A stretch of DNA of 48,180 nucleotides, taken from Thermodesulfovibrio sp. GTDB lineage: Bacteria > Nitrospirota > Thermodesulfovibrionia > Thermodesulfovibrionales > UBA6898. Shown here one piece after another: positions 1-8,545 of this stretch. Position numbers and translations under genes: made by a program. The notes under the pieces were generated by a model. It did not search any database. It was not told the origin of the DNA and saw only the letters and a list, made by a program, of their open reading frames with translations. Within the stretch, counting starts at the first letter, position 1, and each line of letters begins with the position of its first letter. The DNA lies in contig PNOC01000023.1 in the NCBI GenBank assembly GCA_013824615.1, positions 1 to 48,180 on the forward strand, given 5' to 3'.

Positions 1-1
1 G

Positions 2-874
2 GACCACAGCAGCGGTCATATTTCCACAGACGAGGCGCGGGAGTTGATCACTGATCTGGATCTTGCCATCGGTTCTGCTTCCATGAAGTTTTATCCGGGA
101 GTCAGCTACCGGCATCTGATGGTATGGAGCGAGGGCCCCTTAGAGATTGAGTGTGTGCCTCCGCATGACATCCTGGGAAAGGAGATCATAGACTATCTGC
201 CGGTAGGTGAACGTGAAGCGGTGTTGCGGAAGATCATGCTCGATTCGGTTGATCTGCTTGAGCCTCATCAGATTAACCGGGAGAGGCTCAAGGCCGGGAA
301 AAATCCGGCCAATAGCGTCTGGTTCTGGGGACAGGGCAGGAGGCCGAGTATGCCTACGTTTAAAGAGAAATATGGCATCAGTGGTTCTCTTGTCTCTGCA
401 GTGGATCTGACCAAAGGCCTTGGGATTTACGCGGGCTTCGAGATTCTCAATGTCCCGGGGATGACCGGCTACATTGATACTAACTACCAGGGGAAAGCTG
501 ATGAGGCCCTCAGATCCCTGGAGAGGGTTGATTTTGTCTATATCCACGTGGAGGCCCCGGATGAGGCCGGACATGCCGGCAAATATCAGGACAAGGTAAA
601 GGCCATCGAAGACTTTGATGCTCTTGTGGTGGGAACGGTTATGGAAGGTGCAAAGCGGTTCGGAGATCACCGTATTTTGGTAATGCCGGACCATCCGACC
701 CCTATCGAACTCAGAACCCATTCAGACGATCCGGTCCCGTTCATTCTTTATGACAGCCTTAAGCCGCAGTGCAACGAAGGCGCTGTTTATGATGAGGATA
801 TTCTCGAAAGAGAGGGAGCCATGGTTTTCAGGGAAGGCCATAAGCTGATGGACTATTTTATCCGGGGCGAGTAG
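2..874 (+). CDS. apgM: 2,3-bisphosphoglycerate-independent phosphoglycerate mutase, archaeal type (5' partial)
   Basis: The frame is open from base 2, so the gene runs off the left edge and the N-terminus (probably 100 residues or more, with the first metal ligands) is missing. It interconverts 2- and 3-phosphoglycerate in glycolysis and gluconeogenesis in the cytoplasm. Visible family landmarks are DHSSGHIST at the edge, FYPGVSYRHL about 30 residues later, HVEAPDEAGHAG with metal-ligand type Asp and His, KAIEDFDALVVG, and VMPDHPTPIELRTHSDDPVPF near the C-terminus. An in-frame TTG at 44 is not the real start, because homologous sequence continues upstream of it. It is followed by a 215-bp gap holding a repeat, then lysC. 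The family call is secure; the start cannot be seen. Confidence 0.9.
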   Translation, partial: DHSSGHISTDEARELITDLDLAIGSASMKFYPGVSYRHLMVWSEGPLEIECVPPHDILGKEIIDYLPVGEREAVLRKIMLDSVDLLEPHQINRERLKAGKNPANSVWFWGQGRRPSMPTFKEKYGISGSLVSAVDLTKGLGIYAGFEILNVPGMTGYIDTNYQGKADEALRSLERVDFVYIHVEAPDEAGHAGKYQDKVKAIEDFDALVVGTVMEGAKRFGDHRILVMPDHPTPIELRTHSDDPVPFILYDSLKPQCNEGAVYDEDILEREGAMVFREGHKLMDYFIRGE

Positions 875-947
875 GACCTCGCGGTATTTCCGTAACTGCG
901 GTTTTCCAAATTAATACAGTAGAACTGACAAACTCGTAATAAATACG

Positions 948-1073
948 GACGGATTTGTAAAAAGCGCTGGAGGCAAGGCGCGCAAGAAATGAGGAATGAG
1001 GCGTACTTACCGGTACGTCGCAGTGACGCGTTTTGAAGCGCAACGCAGCATACGGACTTTTTACGAAGCCGTC
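948..1073. repeat. MITE/REP-like repeat with 17-bp imperfect terminal inverted repeats
   Basis: The ends are GACGGATTTGTAAAAAG (948-964) and, read on the minus strand, GACGGCTTCGTAAAAAG (1073-1057), matching at 15 of 17 positions. The centre holds a small palindrome (CGTAC / GTACG around 1002-1017). The element is 126 bp, has no coding capacity of its own, and fills most of the apgM-lysC gap. I recall similar non-coding repeats being dispersed in Geobacter- and Nitrospirota-type genomes, but no second copy occurs in this window. Confidence 0.6.
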
Positions 1074-1089
1074 TAATCTGGAGGATATT

Positions 1090-2310
1090 TTGGCATTAAT
1101 AGTTCAGAAATACGGCGGCACCTCGGTCGGCAGTGTCGAGAGAATAAAATCGGTTGCCGAGCGCGTGGTGAGGACGGTAAAAGATGGAAACAAGGTGGTG
1201 GTCGTTGTATCGGCCATGTCAGGGGAGACCGATAAGCTCATCACCCTGGCCAACCAGCTTTCAGCGCACCCTGGCGAGCGTGAAATGGATATGCTCCTCT
1301 CCTCAGGCGAGCGGGTGACCAGTGCTCTTACCGCTATGGCGGTCGAGGCCCTCGGCACCAAGGCGATATCATTTACCGGCAGGCAGGCAGGTATTATTAC
1401 GGATACGGTCCATACCAAGGCACGTATCGAACGAATTAACGGCGACCGGATCAGCAAGGCTTTGGAAGAAGACTATGTTGTGGTTATCGCCGGATTTCAG
1501 GGTGTCACCGAGGGATCTACCGACGTAACGACTCTCGGCAGGGGGGGGTCTGACCTCTCTGCGGTTGCGATAGCAGCTGCGGTGAAAGCTGACCTTTGTG
1601 AGATTTATACCGATGTCGATGGCGTCTACACCACGGATCCGAATATTGTTCCGGAGGCCCGCAAACTGGAAAAGATATCGTACGAAGAGATGCTTGAGTT
1701 GGCCAGTCTCGGCGCCAAAGTGCTCCAGACTCGGTCGGTAGAATTTGCGATGAAATATAATGTACCTGTTGTTGTCAGGTCGAGCTTTAATAATAATCCC
1801 GGAACGCTCGTGGTTGAGGAGGATAAAGGTATGGAAAATGTTGTGGTATCAGGAATCGCCTATGATAAGAACCAGGCCAAGGTAACGGTGGTTGATGTGC
1901 CGGACAAGCCCGGGATTGCGGCCAAGCTGTTCAATGCCATTGCTTCTGCCAATATTATCATTGACATGATCGTGCAGAATATCAGCAGCGACGGTAAATT
2001 TGCCGATATCTCCTTTACCGTGCCGAAGACGGATGCCAAACGAGCAGTAGAGGTTGCCGGGGCCATTGGCAAAGAAATGGGGGCGAAACGGGTCGACCTG
2101 CGCGAGGATATCAGTAAGGTCTCGGTGGTGGGTGTCGGCATGCGGACGCACTCAGGTGTGGCTGCAAAGATGTTCCAGCAGATGGCGGACCACAATATCA
2201 ATATCTTCATGATCAGTACCTCCGAGATTAAGGTATCCTGCATCATCGACCTGAAGTTCACGGAACTGGCGGTCAGGGTGCTGCATGAGACATTCGACCT
2301 TGCTGTCTGA
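1090..2310 (+). CDS. lysC: Aspartate kinase
   Basis: Phosphorylates aspartate, the first step towards lysine, threonine and methionine. The 406-residue protein opens with the kinase signature [10 protein letters not shown] and has the catalytic-domain segments [39 protein letters not shown] and [14 protein letters not shown]. Two C-terminal ACT-type regulatory domains follow (roughly residues 265-400), so feedback control by an end-product amino acid is expected. I place the start at the TTG at 1090, which sits 5 bases after GGAGG (1080-1084) and directly precedes the conserved N-terminus. An in-frame ATG at 1033 lies inside the repeat and would add 19 unrelated residues. It is 20 bp upstream of cimA, so the two are probably co-transcribed. 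Confidence 0.95.
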   Translation: MALIVQKYGGTSVGSVERIKSVAERVVRTVKDGNKVVVVVSAMSGETDKLITLANQLSAHPGEREMDMLLSSGERVTSALTAMAVEALGTKAISFTGRQAGIITDTVHTKARIERINGDRISKALEEDYVVVIAGFQGVTEGSTDVTTLGRGGSDLSAVAIAAAVKADLCEIYTDVDGVYTTDPNIVPEARKLEKISYEEMLELASLGAKVLQTRSVEFAMKYNVPVVVRSSFNNNPGTLVVEEDKGMENVVVSGIAYDKNQAKVTVVDVPDKPGIAAKLFNAIASANIIIDMIVQNISSDGKFADISFTVPKTDAKRAVEVAGAIGKEMGAKRVDLREDISKVSVVGVGMRTHSGVAAKMFQQMADHNINIFMISTSEIKVSCIIDLKFTELAVRVLHETFDLAV

Positions 2311-2330
2311 ACCGGGTTATTGAGATTACG

Positions 2331-3914
2331 ATGCGGAAGATCGAAATTTATGATACCACGCTGAGGGATGGGGCCCAGTCTGAAGATATCTCTTTTTCAG
2401 TAGAGGACAAGCTCAGGATCACCGAGCGATTGGATGATCTCGGCATGCATTATATCGAAGGCGGCTGGCCCGGCTCCAATCCCAGAGACATTGACTATTT
2501 CAAAAAAGCCCTGAAACTGAAACTCAGGAACTCCAGGCTCGTCGCCTTTGGGAGTACGCATCACCCTAAAAAAAAGGCGGCCAAAGATGAGACGCTCAAG
2601 GCGCTGATTGATTCCGGGGTTGAGACCGTAACCATCTTCGGTAAGACGTGGGATTTCCATGTTATCGAAGCCCTGAAGGTTCCGCTGGAAGAGAACCTTG
2701 CCATTATCCATGACTCAGTGGCATATCTCAAAAAGCGGGTGGGGACCGTTTTTTTTGATGCGGAGCATTTCTTTGACGGTTATATCAACAACCCTGCTTA
2801 TGCCTTGAAATGCCTTGCTGCTGCTGAACAGGGTGGAGCCGATCGGCTGGTGCTCTGCGACACGAACGGCGGGACCATGACCGGCACGCTCGCAGATATT
2901 GTCAGGAAGATCAAGAAAGGCTATAAAACTCCTCTCGGGATTCATGTCCATAATGACGGCGACTGTGCAGTGGCAAACTCGATCGCCGCGGTTGAGGCCG
3001 GCGTGGTCCAGGTGCAGGGCACGATCAACGGCCTGGGTGAACGCTGCGGCAATGCCAATCTCATATCAATAATCCCCAATCTGCAGGTCAAGCTCGGCAT
3101 GAAATGCATCACCCCGGAACAGATGATGAAACTGAGGGACGTATCGAGATATGTGAATGAGATCGGCAATATCAGTCATTTCAAACGCCAGCCTTTTACG
3201 GGTGACAGTGCCTTTGCGCATAAGGCAGGGATCCATGTCAGTGCCATCCGCAAACGGCCCGAGACCTATGAGCATATGCGGCCCGAGCTGGTCGGAAATT
3301 CCCAGCGGGTGCTTGTCTCTGACCTTGCGGGCAGATCCAATATTCTGCGGAAGGCCGAGGAGTTTGGCATCAAGATATCGGCCGACTCTGCCCAACTCCA
3401 GACGATTGTCACGAACCTGAAGGAACTTGAGAGTCAGGGCTTCCAGTTTGAGGGAGCCGAGGCCTCTTTTGAGCTGATGATGAAGAAGGAGCTCGGTCTG
3501 CATCGCAGGTTCTTTGATCTCATCGGGTTCCGGGTGATCATCGAAAAGAGAAATGAGGGCGAAGAGCCGCTGAGTGAGGCGACGATCATGCTGAAGGTGA
3601 GCGGACATATCGAGCATACCGCTGCCACGGGAAAAGGTCCGGTGAACGCTCTGGACAATGCACTGAGAAAGGCGCTTGAAACTTTCTATCCCCAGCTGAA
3701 GGAAGTAAGGCTGCATGACTACAAGGTCCGCGTACTGACTGCAGGAAGAGGGACAACTGCCAAGGTCCGCGTGCTTATTGAATCCGGTGACAGAGAATAT
3801 CAGTGGGGAACGGTCGGCGTTTCAGAAAATATTATCGAGGCATCCTACCAGGCTCTGGTTGATAGTATCGAGTATAAGCTTCTCAAAGAAGAGCGGCAGT
3901 TCAGCTCAGATTAG
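2331..3914 (+). CDS. cimA: (R)-citramalate synthase
   Basis: Condenses pyruvate with acetyl-CoA to citramalate, the threonine-independent entry to isoleucine synthesis. The 527-residue length fits the long CimA family rather than LeuA. The N-terminal TIM barrel shows YDTTLRDGAQSED with the metal-binding Asp, and GIHVHNDGDCAVAN with the His-x-His ligands. The C-terminal third (from about residue 400) is the LeuA-type regulatory dimer domain, where isoleucine feedback would act. It lies between lysC and an osmC-like gene on the same strand. LeuA or homocitrate synthase are less likely, given GAQSEDISFS and the length. Confidence 0.92.
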   Translation: MRKIEIYDTTLRDGAQSEDISFSVEDKLRITERLDDLGMHYIEGGWPGSNPRDIDYFKKALKLKLRNSRLVAFGSTHHPKKKAAKDETLKALIDSGVETVTIFGKTWDFHVIEALKVPLEENLAIIHDSVAYLKKRVGTVFFDAEHFFDGYINNPAYALKCLAAAEQGGADRLVLCDTNGGTMTGTLADIVRKIKKGYKTPLGIHVHNDGDCAVANSIAAVEAGVVQVQGTINGLGERCGNANLISIIPNLQVKLGMKCITPEQMMKLRDVSRYVNEIGNISHFKRQPFTGDSAFAHKAGIHVSAIRKRPETYEHMRPELVGNSQRVLVSDLAGRSNILRKAEEFGIKISADSAQLQTIVTNLKELESQGFQFEGAEASFELMMKKELGLHRRFFDLIGFRVIIEKRNEGEEPLSEATIMLKVSGHIEHTAATGKGPVNALDNALRKALETFYPQLKEVRLHDYKVRVLTAGRGTTAKVRVLIESGDREYQWGTVGVSENIIEASYQALVDSIEYKLLKEERQFSSD

Positions 3915-3930
3915 ACATGGAGGATAAAGC

Positions 3931-4350
3931 ATGCCGAAGGCGAAGATAAAATATACGGACGGGATGCAGTTTGTCGGGGAGGCGGGCTCGGGCCATGCCA
4001 TAGTAATGGATACGGATTCGGAATTCGGTGGGGCCAACACCGGTCTCCGGCCGACAGAACTCCTGCTGATCGGAGTCGGCGGCTGTTCGGGGATGGATAT
4101 CGTCTCGGTTCTGAAGAAAAAGAAACAGAACCTTACCGGCCTTGAAATTAATGTCGACGGCAAGAAAGCAGAAACCTATCCTCAGAAATTTACTGAGATC
4201 AATATTGAGTTTGTGGTTACCGGGAAGAGCCTCTCTGAAGAGGCAGTAAAAAAGGCAGTAGACCTTTCCATGGAAAAATACTGTTCGGTAAAGGCAACGC
4301 TCGAAGGTTCTGCAAAGATTACGTTCAGCTATAAAATTGTCGAGGGGTAG
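3931..4350 (+). CDS. OsmC/Ohr family protein (peroxiredoxin-like)
   Basis: A 139-residue protein of the OsmC fold, a cytoplasmic thiol-dependent peroxidase family. Both conserved cysteines are present: one in GVGGCSGMDIVSVLKKK (about residue 51) and one in MEKYCSVKATLEG (about residue 114). The start is preceded by ATGGAGGAT, giving a good ribosome-binding site. It overlaps the proposed pgpA start by 14 bases. Which peroxide it reduces cannot be told from the sequence; many members of this short subgroup (YhfA-like) have no defined substrate. Confidence 0.85.
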   Translation: MPKAKIKYTDGMQFVGEAGSGHAIVMDTDSEFGGANTGLRPTELLLIGVGGCSGMDIVSVLKKKKQNLTGLEINVDGKKAETYPQKFTEINIEFVVTGKSLSEEAVKKAVDLSMEKYCSVKATLEGSAKITFSYKIVEG

Positions 4351-4792
4351 TCTTATCCTGAAGCATATCGCTACGCTTGGGCCAGTTGGTTACCTGCCTT
4401 TGGCCCCGGGGACCTGGGGCAGTGCAGCAGGAGCTTTATGTATCCTTCTGGTCCCTTTGTCAACCGCAATGCAGCTCCTCCTGGTACTGACCTGCTTCGC
4501 TATAGGGGTTGTTGCCTCAGGGGCTGCGGAGAAGGTTACCGGAGAGCAGGACAGCGGACATATCATCATCGATGAGTTTGTGGGTATGCTGGTGTCCGTA
4601 CTTTTTCTGCCTCAGAGTCTTGGCTGGGTTCTGGCCGCTTTTATCCTGTTCAGGATGCTGGATATTCTGAAGCCATTTCCTATCAGGCAGGTGGAATCGT
4701 CTTTAAAGGGAGGGATTGGGGTCATGACGGATGATGTCCTTGCCGGCATCGGCGCAAACCTGATCCTGCAGCTATGGAAGATGCTCTCCTAG
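4337..4792 (+). CDS. pgpA: Phosphatidylglycerophosphatase A
   Basis: Dephosphorylates phosphatidylglycerophosphate to phosphatidylglycerol at the inner membrane. The family motifs PLAPGTWGSAAGAL (N-terminus), HIIIDEFVGMLVS (acidic metal site) and FRMLDILKPFPI are all present, with three to four hydrophobic helices. The TTG start at 4337 overlaps osmC by 14 bases; a start a few codons later, using the GAGGGG at 4342-4347 as ribosome-binding site, is possible because only about 9 residues precede conserved sequence. Its end overlaps pncC by 19 bases, so the genes are translationally coupled. Confidence 0.88.
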   Translation: MSRGSLILKHIATLGPVGYLPLAPGTWGSAAGALCILLVPLSTAMQLLLVLTCFAIGVVASGAAEKVTGEQDSGHIIIDEFVGMLVSVLFLPQSLGWVLAAFILFRMLDILKPFPIRQVESSLKGGIGVMTDDVLAGIGANLILQLWKMLS

Positions 4793-5259
4793 AGGTTGTC
4801 CAGTCCATCGCAGATACTCTAACCAGAAGAGGGATGACCCTTGCCCTTGCAGAATCCTGCACCGGCGGGTATATAGCAGATGCCATTACCGATCTGCCCG
4901 GGGCGTCGCGTTTTTTTGTCCTTGGTGTTGTCTCCTACTCAGCAGAATCGAAAGAGTTGGTTCTGGGTGTCCCTGCCGGTGACCTTGCCAGGTTCGGCAT
5001 GGTGAGTGAGGATACAGCCTCTGCCATGGCCCGGGGAGTCCGCATGCTGAGCAGAGCAGATATAAGTCTTTCGACAACCGGGGTGGCAGGGCCTGAGCCG
5101 CTTGAAGGCAAAGAACCGGGTCTGGTCTTTATAGCCGTGGCGTCTAAAGAACGCATTGAAAACAGGACACTGAGATTGTCCGGTGACCGGCAGGCGATCA
5201 AGAAAACAGCAGCGCTTGAGGCCCTGAGATTTCTGCAGGAAGTGCTGGGATGGGAATAA
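4774..5259 (+). CDS. pncC: Nicotinamide-nucleotide amidohydrolase (CinA C-terminal domain)
   Basis: Hydrolyses nicotinamide mononucleotide to nicotinate mononucleotide, recycling the product of NAD-dependent DNA ligase. At 161 residues it is the stand-alone CinA C-terminal domain; the N-terminal ADP-ribose pyrophosphatase domain of full CinA is absent. The active-site segment LALAESCTGGYIADAITD and the later STTGVAGPEPLEGK motif are clear. It begins inside pgpA and ends inside thpR (10-base overlap), in the order pncC-thpR-recA that is common upstream of recA. Confidence 0.9.
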   Translation: MEDALLEVVQSIADTLTRRGMTLALAESCTGGYIADAITDLPGASRFFVLGVVSYSAESKELVLGVPAGDLARFGMVSEDTASAMARGVRMLSRADISLSTTGVAGPEPLEGKEPGLVFIAVASKERIENRTLRLSGDRQAIKKTAALEALRFLQEVLGWE

Positions 5260-5816
5260 GGTGTTTTATTGCTGTCGAGGTACCGGCTCCCTTGCGCGTA
5301 ACTATGGGTGGGATTGCTGAGGACCTGAAAAAGTGCGGGGCTGACGTTAAATGGGTCAGGCCGGAGAATATACATATTACCCTGAAATTCCTTGGAGACA
5401 CAGAGGAACCGCTGCTCACGCTTATTGAGGAGAGACTTTCGAAAAAACTGTTTAATTATAAGCCTTTTTGTATTAGAATATCGGGAGCCGGTTCATTTCC
5501 GTCTGGCCGGCATCCCCGGGTGATATGGGTCGGCATTGAGGAATCACCTGCATTGCTGGCATTGCAACGGGATGTTGAGTTTGAGGTGAGGGCATTGGGC
5601 TATGCGCCTGAAGAACGGCCTTTTCTGGCTCATATAACCATTGGAAGAGTGAAGACGGAGAGGAAACTTTCGAGCTTAGCCGAAAAGCTGGAAGTGTTAC
5701 GCGATAAAGATATAGGAAGTTTTGAGATCAGGACCATAAAATTAATGAAGAGTGAACTGGGACGGGGAGGGCCGGTATATACAAGTCTGGCCGGGATTCC
5801 ACTTAACTATTCTTAA
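5250..5816 (+). CDS. thpR: RNA 2',3'-cyclic phosphodiesterase (LigT/2H family)
   Basis: A 188-residue 2H phosphoesterase, expected to open 2',3'-cyclic phosphates on RNA ends in the cytoplasm. Both His-x-Thr-x catalytic motifs are present: HITLKFLG near residue 46 and HITIGRVK near residue 127. The N-terminus MGIRCFIAVEVP is typical. The ATG lies within the end of pncC. It is 24 bp upstream of recA, which has its own AGGAGG ribosome-binding site. Confidence 0.9.
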   Translation: MGIRCFIAVEVPAPLRVTMGGIAEDLKKCGADVKWVRPENIHITLKFLGDTEEPLLTLIEERLSKKLFNYKPFCIRISGAGSFPSGRHPRVIWVGIEESPALLALQRDVEFEVRALGYAPEERPFLAHITIGRVKTERKLSSLAEKLEVLRDKDIGSFEIRTIKLMKSELGRGGPVYTSLAGIPLNYS

Positions 5817-5840
5817 CCCTATAGCACCCAAGGAGGAAAG

Positions 5841-6875
5841 ATGTCTGGCAAAGAAACGAATAAAGAGTTTAGCAAGGAGCAGAACAAGGAGAAACTCAAG
5901 GCGCTGGAGATGGCAATCTCCCAGATCGAGAAGAATTTTGGTAAGGGTTCTATCATGCGTCTTGGCGAGGGGAAGGTTCTGGAGGGTATCCAGTCGATAT
6001 CCACCGGTTCTCTCACGTTGGATATAGCAACGGGTATCGGAGGCCTGCCGCGCGGTCGCGTTGTCGAGGTGTATGGACCGGAATCCTCGGGCAAGACAAC
6101 ACTCGCGCTCAGCACGGTTGCGCAGGCACAGGCTGAAGGCGGGTCTGCTGCCTTTATCGATGCCGAGCATGCCCTTGACATATCCTATGCAAAGAAGATT
6201 GGGGTCAATATCGACGACCTGCTTGTGTCTCAGCCTGATACCGGCGAGCAGGCGCTGGAGGTCACTGAATCACTTGTGCGCAGCGGGGCGCTTGATATCA
6301 TAGTCATCGACTCTGTCGCGGCTCTTGTGCCGAAGGCCGAGATCGAGGGCGACATGGGCGATTCACTCCCGGGCCTTCAGGCCAGGCTGATGAGCCAGGC
6401 CCTGAGAAAGCTCACCTCTGCCATTGCGAAATCGAACACCACGGTCCTTTTCATCAACCAGATCAGGATGAAGATTGGCGTGATGTTTGGGAGCCCGGAA
6501 ACCACCACGGGCGGTAATGCGCTGAAATTCTACTCTTCCATGCGACTCGACATCAGAAGGATCGAGAATATCAAGGATAACCAGGAAGTCATTGGCGGCA
6601 GGGTGAGGGTCAAGGTGGTGAAGAACAAAATGGCGCCGCCTTTTAAACAGGCTGAATTCGATATCTATTTCAACGAAGGTGTTTCCCGGAACGGAGAGAT
6701 TGTTGACATAGGCTCGGAACGTGGCGTCATCGATAAGAGCGGCGCCTGGTACAGTTACAGTGGCAACCGGATTGGTCAGGGCAGAGAAAACGTCAAGGAG
6801 TACCTGAAGGCAAATCCGGAGATAGCTGCTGAGATTGAGGCAAAGATCATTGAAGCGGTTAATCTGAAAAAATAG
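5841..6875 (+). CDS. recA: Recombinase RecA
   Basis: The DNA strand-exchange protein of homologous recombination and co-protease of the SOS response. It is 344 residues, normal length, with Walker [12 protein letters not shown], the Walker B region [22 protein letters not shown], loop 1 and LMSQALRKL, and the [14 protein letters not shown] segment. No intein is visible. AAGGAGGAAAG precedes the ATG. I saw no obvious SOS box just upstream, and the gene may be read from the upstream operon. It is followed by a pilT-like gene and then recX. Confidence 0.98.
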   Translation: MSGKETNKEFSKEQNKEKLKALEMAISQIEKNFGKGSIMRLGEGKVLEGIQSISTGSLTLDIATGIGGLPRGRVVEVYGPESSGKTTLALSTVAQAQAEGGSAAFIDAEHALDISYAKKIGVNIDDLLVSQPDTGEQALEVTESLVRSGALDIIVIDSVAALVPKAEIEGDMGDSLPGLQARLMSQALRKLTSAIAKSNTTVLFINQIRMKIGVMFGSPETTTGGNALKFYSSMRLDIRRIENIKDNQEVIGGRVRVKVVKNKMAPPFKQAEFDIYFNEGVSRNGEIVDIGSERGVIDKSGAWYSYSGNRIGQGRENVKEYLKANPEIAAEIEAKIIEAVNLKK

Positions 6876-6902
6876 AATTCGGAAGATATTCGGGAGAACA
6901 CT

Positions 6903-8057
6903 ATGGATATAAATGATCTTTTGAAGGCAGCCCACGCAAAAGGGGCATCAGACGTCCATCTGAAGGTAGGATCTTATCCCATCCTCCGCATTGACGGTGA
7001 TCTGGAGCCGCTGTCGACCGAAAAAAGGCTCACCCAGGAAGATACCCTGAAAATGGCCTTTGCGGTTATGAGTCCGGCCCAGCGCGAGATTTTCAAAAAA
7101 CGCAATGATATAGACCTTGCATACAGTGTACCCGGACTGGGCCGCTTCCGCTGTAATATCTTTATCCAGCGGGGTACGATCGGGCTGGTCTTTCGGGTAA
7201 TCTCGATGCGTATCCCGACCATAGAAGAGCTCTTCCTTCCTGAAATTATCAAGAAGATATCGCTCGAGCCGCGGGGACTCATACTCGTTACCGGGACCAC
7301 CGGAAGCGGTAAGTCGACGACCCTGGCTGCGATGATCGATAATATCAACACAAGCAAGACCGAGCATATTATGACAATAGAGGACCCTATCGAATATCTT
7401 CACCGGGACAAGAGCTCTATCGTCAACCAGCGTGAAATCGGGAATGACACCGAGTCGTTCAGCAAGGCGCTGCGTGCTGCCCTGCGGCAGGACCCTGACG
7501 TTATCCTCGTCGGTGAAATGCGGGACTTCGAGACGATCCAGACAGCGCTGACCGCAGCCGAGACAGGCCATCTCGTACTCAGTACCCTGCATACGATCGA
7601 TGCAATGGAGACGATTAACCGGGTCATCTCTGTCTTTCCGCCTTACCAGCATAAACAGGTGCGGATGCAGCTCGCCTCAGTCATCAGGAGCATCATATCG
7701 ATGCGACTGGTGCCCCGCGCAGACGGCAAGGGCAGGGTGCCGGCAGTCGAGATCATGATAGCCACCGCAACGATCAAGGACTGCATCACCGATCCTGACA
7801 AGACGAAGTCCATCGCAGATGTGATTGCGCAGGGTGCCATACACTACGGCATGCAGACTTTTGATCAGTCCCTTTTCAATCTCTACAAGTCCGGCTTTAT
7901 AACCTATGAGGAGGCGCTCAGAAGGGCGACTAACCCTGACGATTTTGCCCTCAAGGTCAAGGGGATACAGTCAACCAGTGACTATGAAAATACTCAGCAG
8001 GAATCCATGCCCCAGAACTCAAGGGATGAGATGAAGATTGACCGGTTCGGCACCTGA
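6903..8057 (+). CDS. Type IV pilus retraction ATPase-like protein (PilT family)
   Basis: A cytoplasmic hexameric secretion ATPase predicted to power pilus disassembly or twitching. The 384-residue protein has the N-terminal PAS-like module (ASDVHLKVGSYPILRIDG), Walker A TGTTGSGKSTT, the Asp box TIEDPIEYLH, Walker B DPDVILVGEMRD, the His box THLHT-like segment STLHTIDAMETINR, and the C-terminal GMQTFDQSLFNLYKSG. The canonical PilT motif AIRNLIRE appears instead as TIKDCITD, so this may be a paralogue with a modified retraction role. It overlaps recX by 20 bases. Confidence 0.9.
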   Translation: MDINDLLKAAHAKGASDVHLKVGSYPILRIDGDLEPLSTEKRLTQEDTLKMAFAVMSPAQREIFKKRNDIDLAYSVPGLGRFRCNIFIQRGTIGLVFRVISMRIPTIEELFLPEIIKKISLEPRGLILVTGTTGSGKSTTLAAMIDNINTSKTEHIMTIEDPIEYLHRDKSSIVNQREIGNDTESFSKALRAALRQDPDVILVGEMRDFETIQTALTAAETGHLVLSTLHTIDAMETINRVISVFPPYQHKQVRMQLASVIRSIISMRLVPRADGKGRVPAVEIMIATATIKDCITDPDKTKSIADVIAQGAIHYGMQTFDQSLFNLYKSGFITYEEALRRATNPDDFALKVKGIQSTSDYENTQQESMPQNSRDEMKIDRFGT

Positions 8058-8511
8058 GGCAAAAAAATATGCACTGAAGCTCCTTGCCTATCGCGGCAGG
8101 AGCGAGCAGGAACTGCGCGAGCGGCTTCTACGCAAGGGCTTTGAAGAGCGTGTCATCGAAACAGTTACCCGGGACCTGAAAAGGGCCGGTTTTATCGATG
8201 ATACAGCGCTGGCTGTCAGCCTGAAAAGACAGGCGCAGGAGGGAAGACTGCTCGGCCATCATGCTGTGCGGATATTTCTGCTGAAACGCGGACTTTCCAG
8301 AGATATCGTCGATGCGGCTCTTTCTTATAATCAGGATGACGAAATGAATTCCCTGCGAAGACTTCTGGAGAAGAAGATGAAATTGTCCGATGACCGGCAG
8401 ACGCCCGCCGGCAGGCAGCGACTCTGGAATTTTCTGGTTCGCAGGGGTTATTCTACAGAAAGTATTCGCAGGGCAATGAAAGACTTTGATTTTGATGAGG
8501 AGGCTTTGTAA
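8038..8511 (+). CDS. recX: Regulatory protein RecX
   Basis: RecX modulates RecA filaments. The 157-residue protein has the three-helix tandem repeats of the family: YALKLLAYRGRSEQELRERLLRKGF, then FIDDTALAVSLKRQ and GHHAVRIFLLKRGL, then WNFLVRRGYSTESIRRAMKDF. The TTG start at 8038 overlaps the end of the pilT-like gene, which separates it from recA. The exact start is uncertain, because conserved sequence begins about 8 residues in. It is followed by a 34-bp gap and alaS. Confidence 0.88.
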   Translation: MTGSAPEAKKYALKLLAYRGRSEQELRERLLRKGFEERVIETVTRDLKRAGFIDDTALAVSLKRQAQEGRLLGHHAVRIFLLKRGLSRDIVDAALSYNQDDEMNSLRRLLEKKMKLSDDRQTPAGRQRLWNFLVRRGYSTESIRRAMKDFDFDEEAL

Positions 8512-8545
8512 TGATGTTTAATGCGGCTCGGGAAGGTTTTGTACA

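Noticed and set aside
1033-1089. Upstream ATG for lysC adding 19 residues
   Set aside because: These codons lie within the MITE-like repeat and do not match aspartate kinase; the TTG at 1090 has a GGAGG at the right distance.
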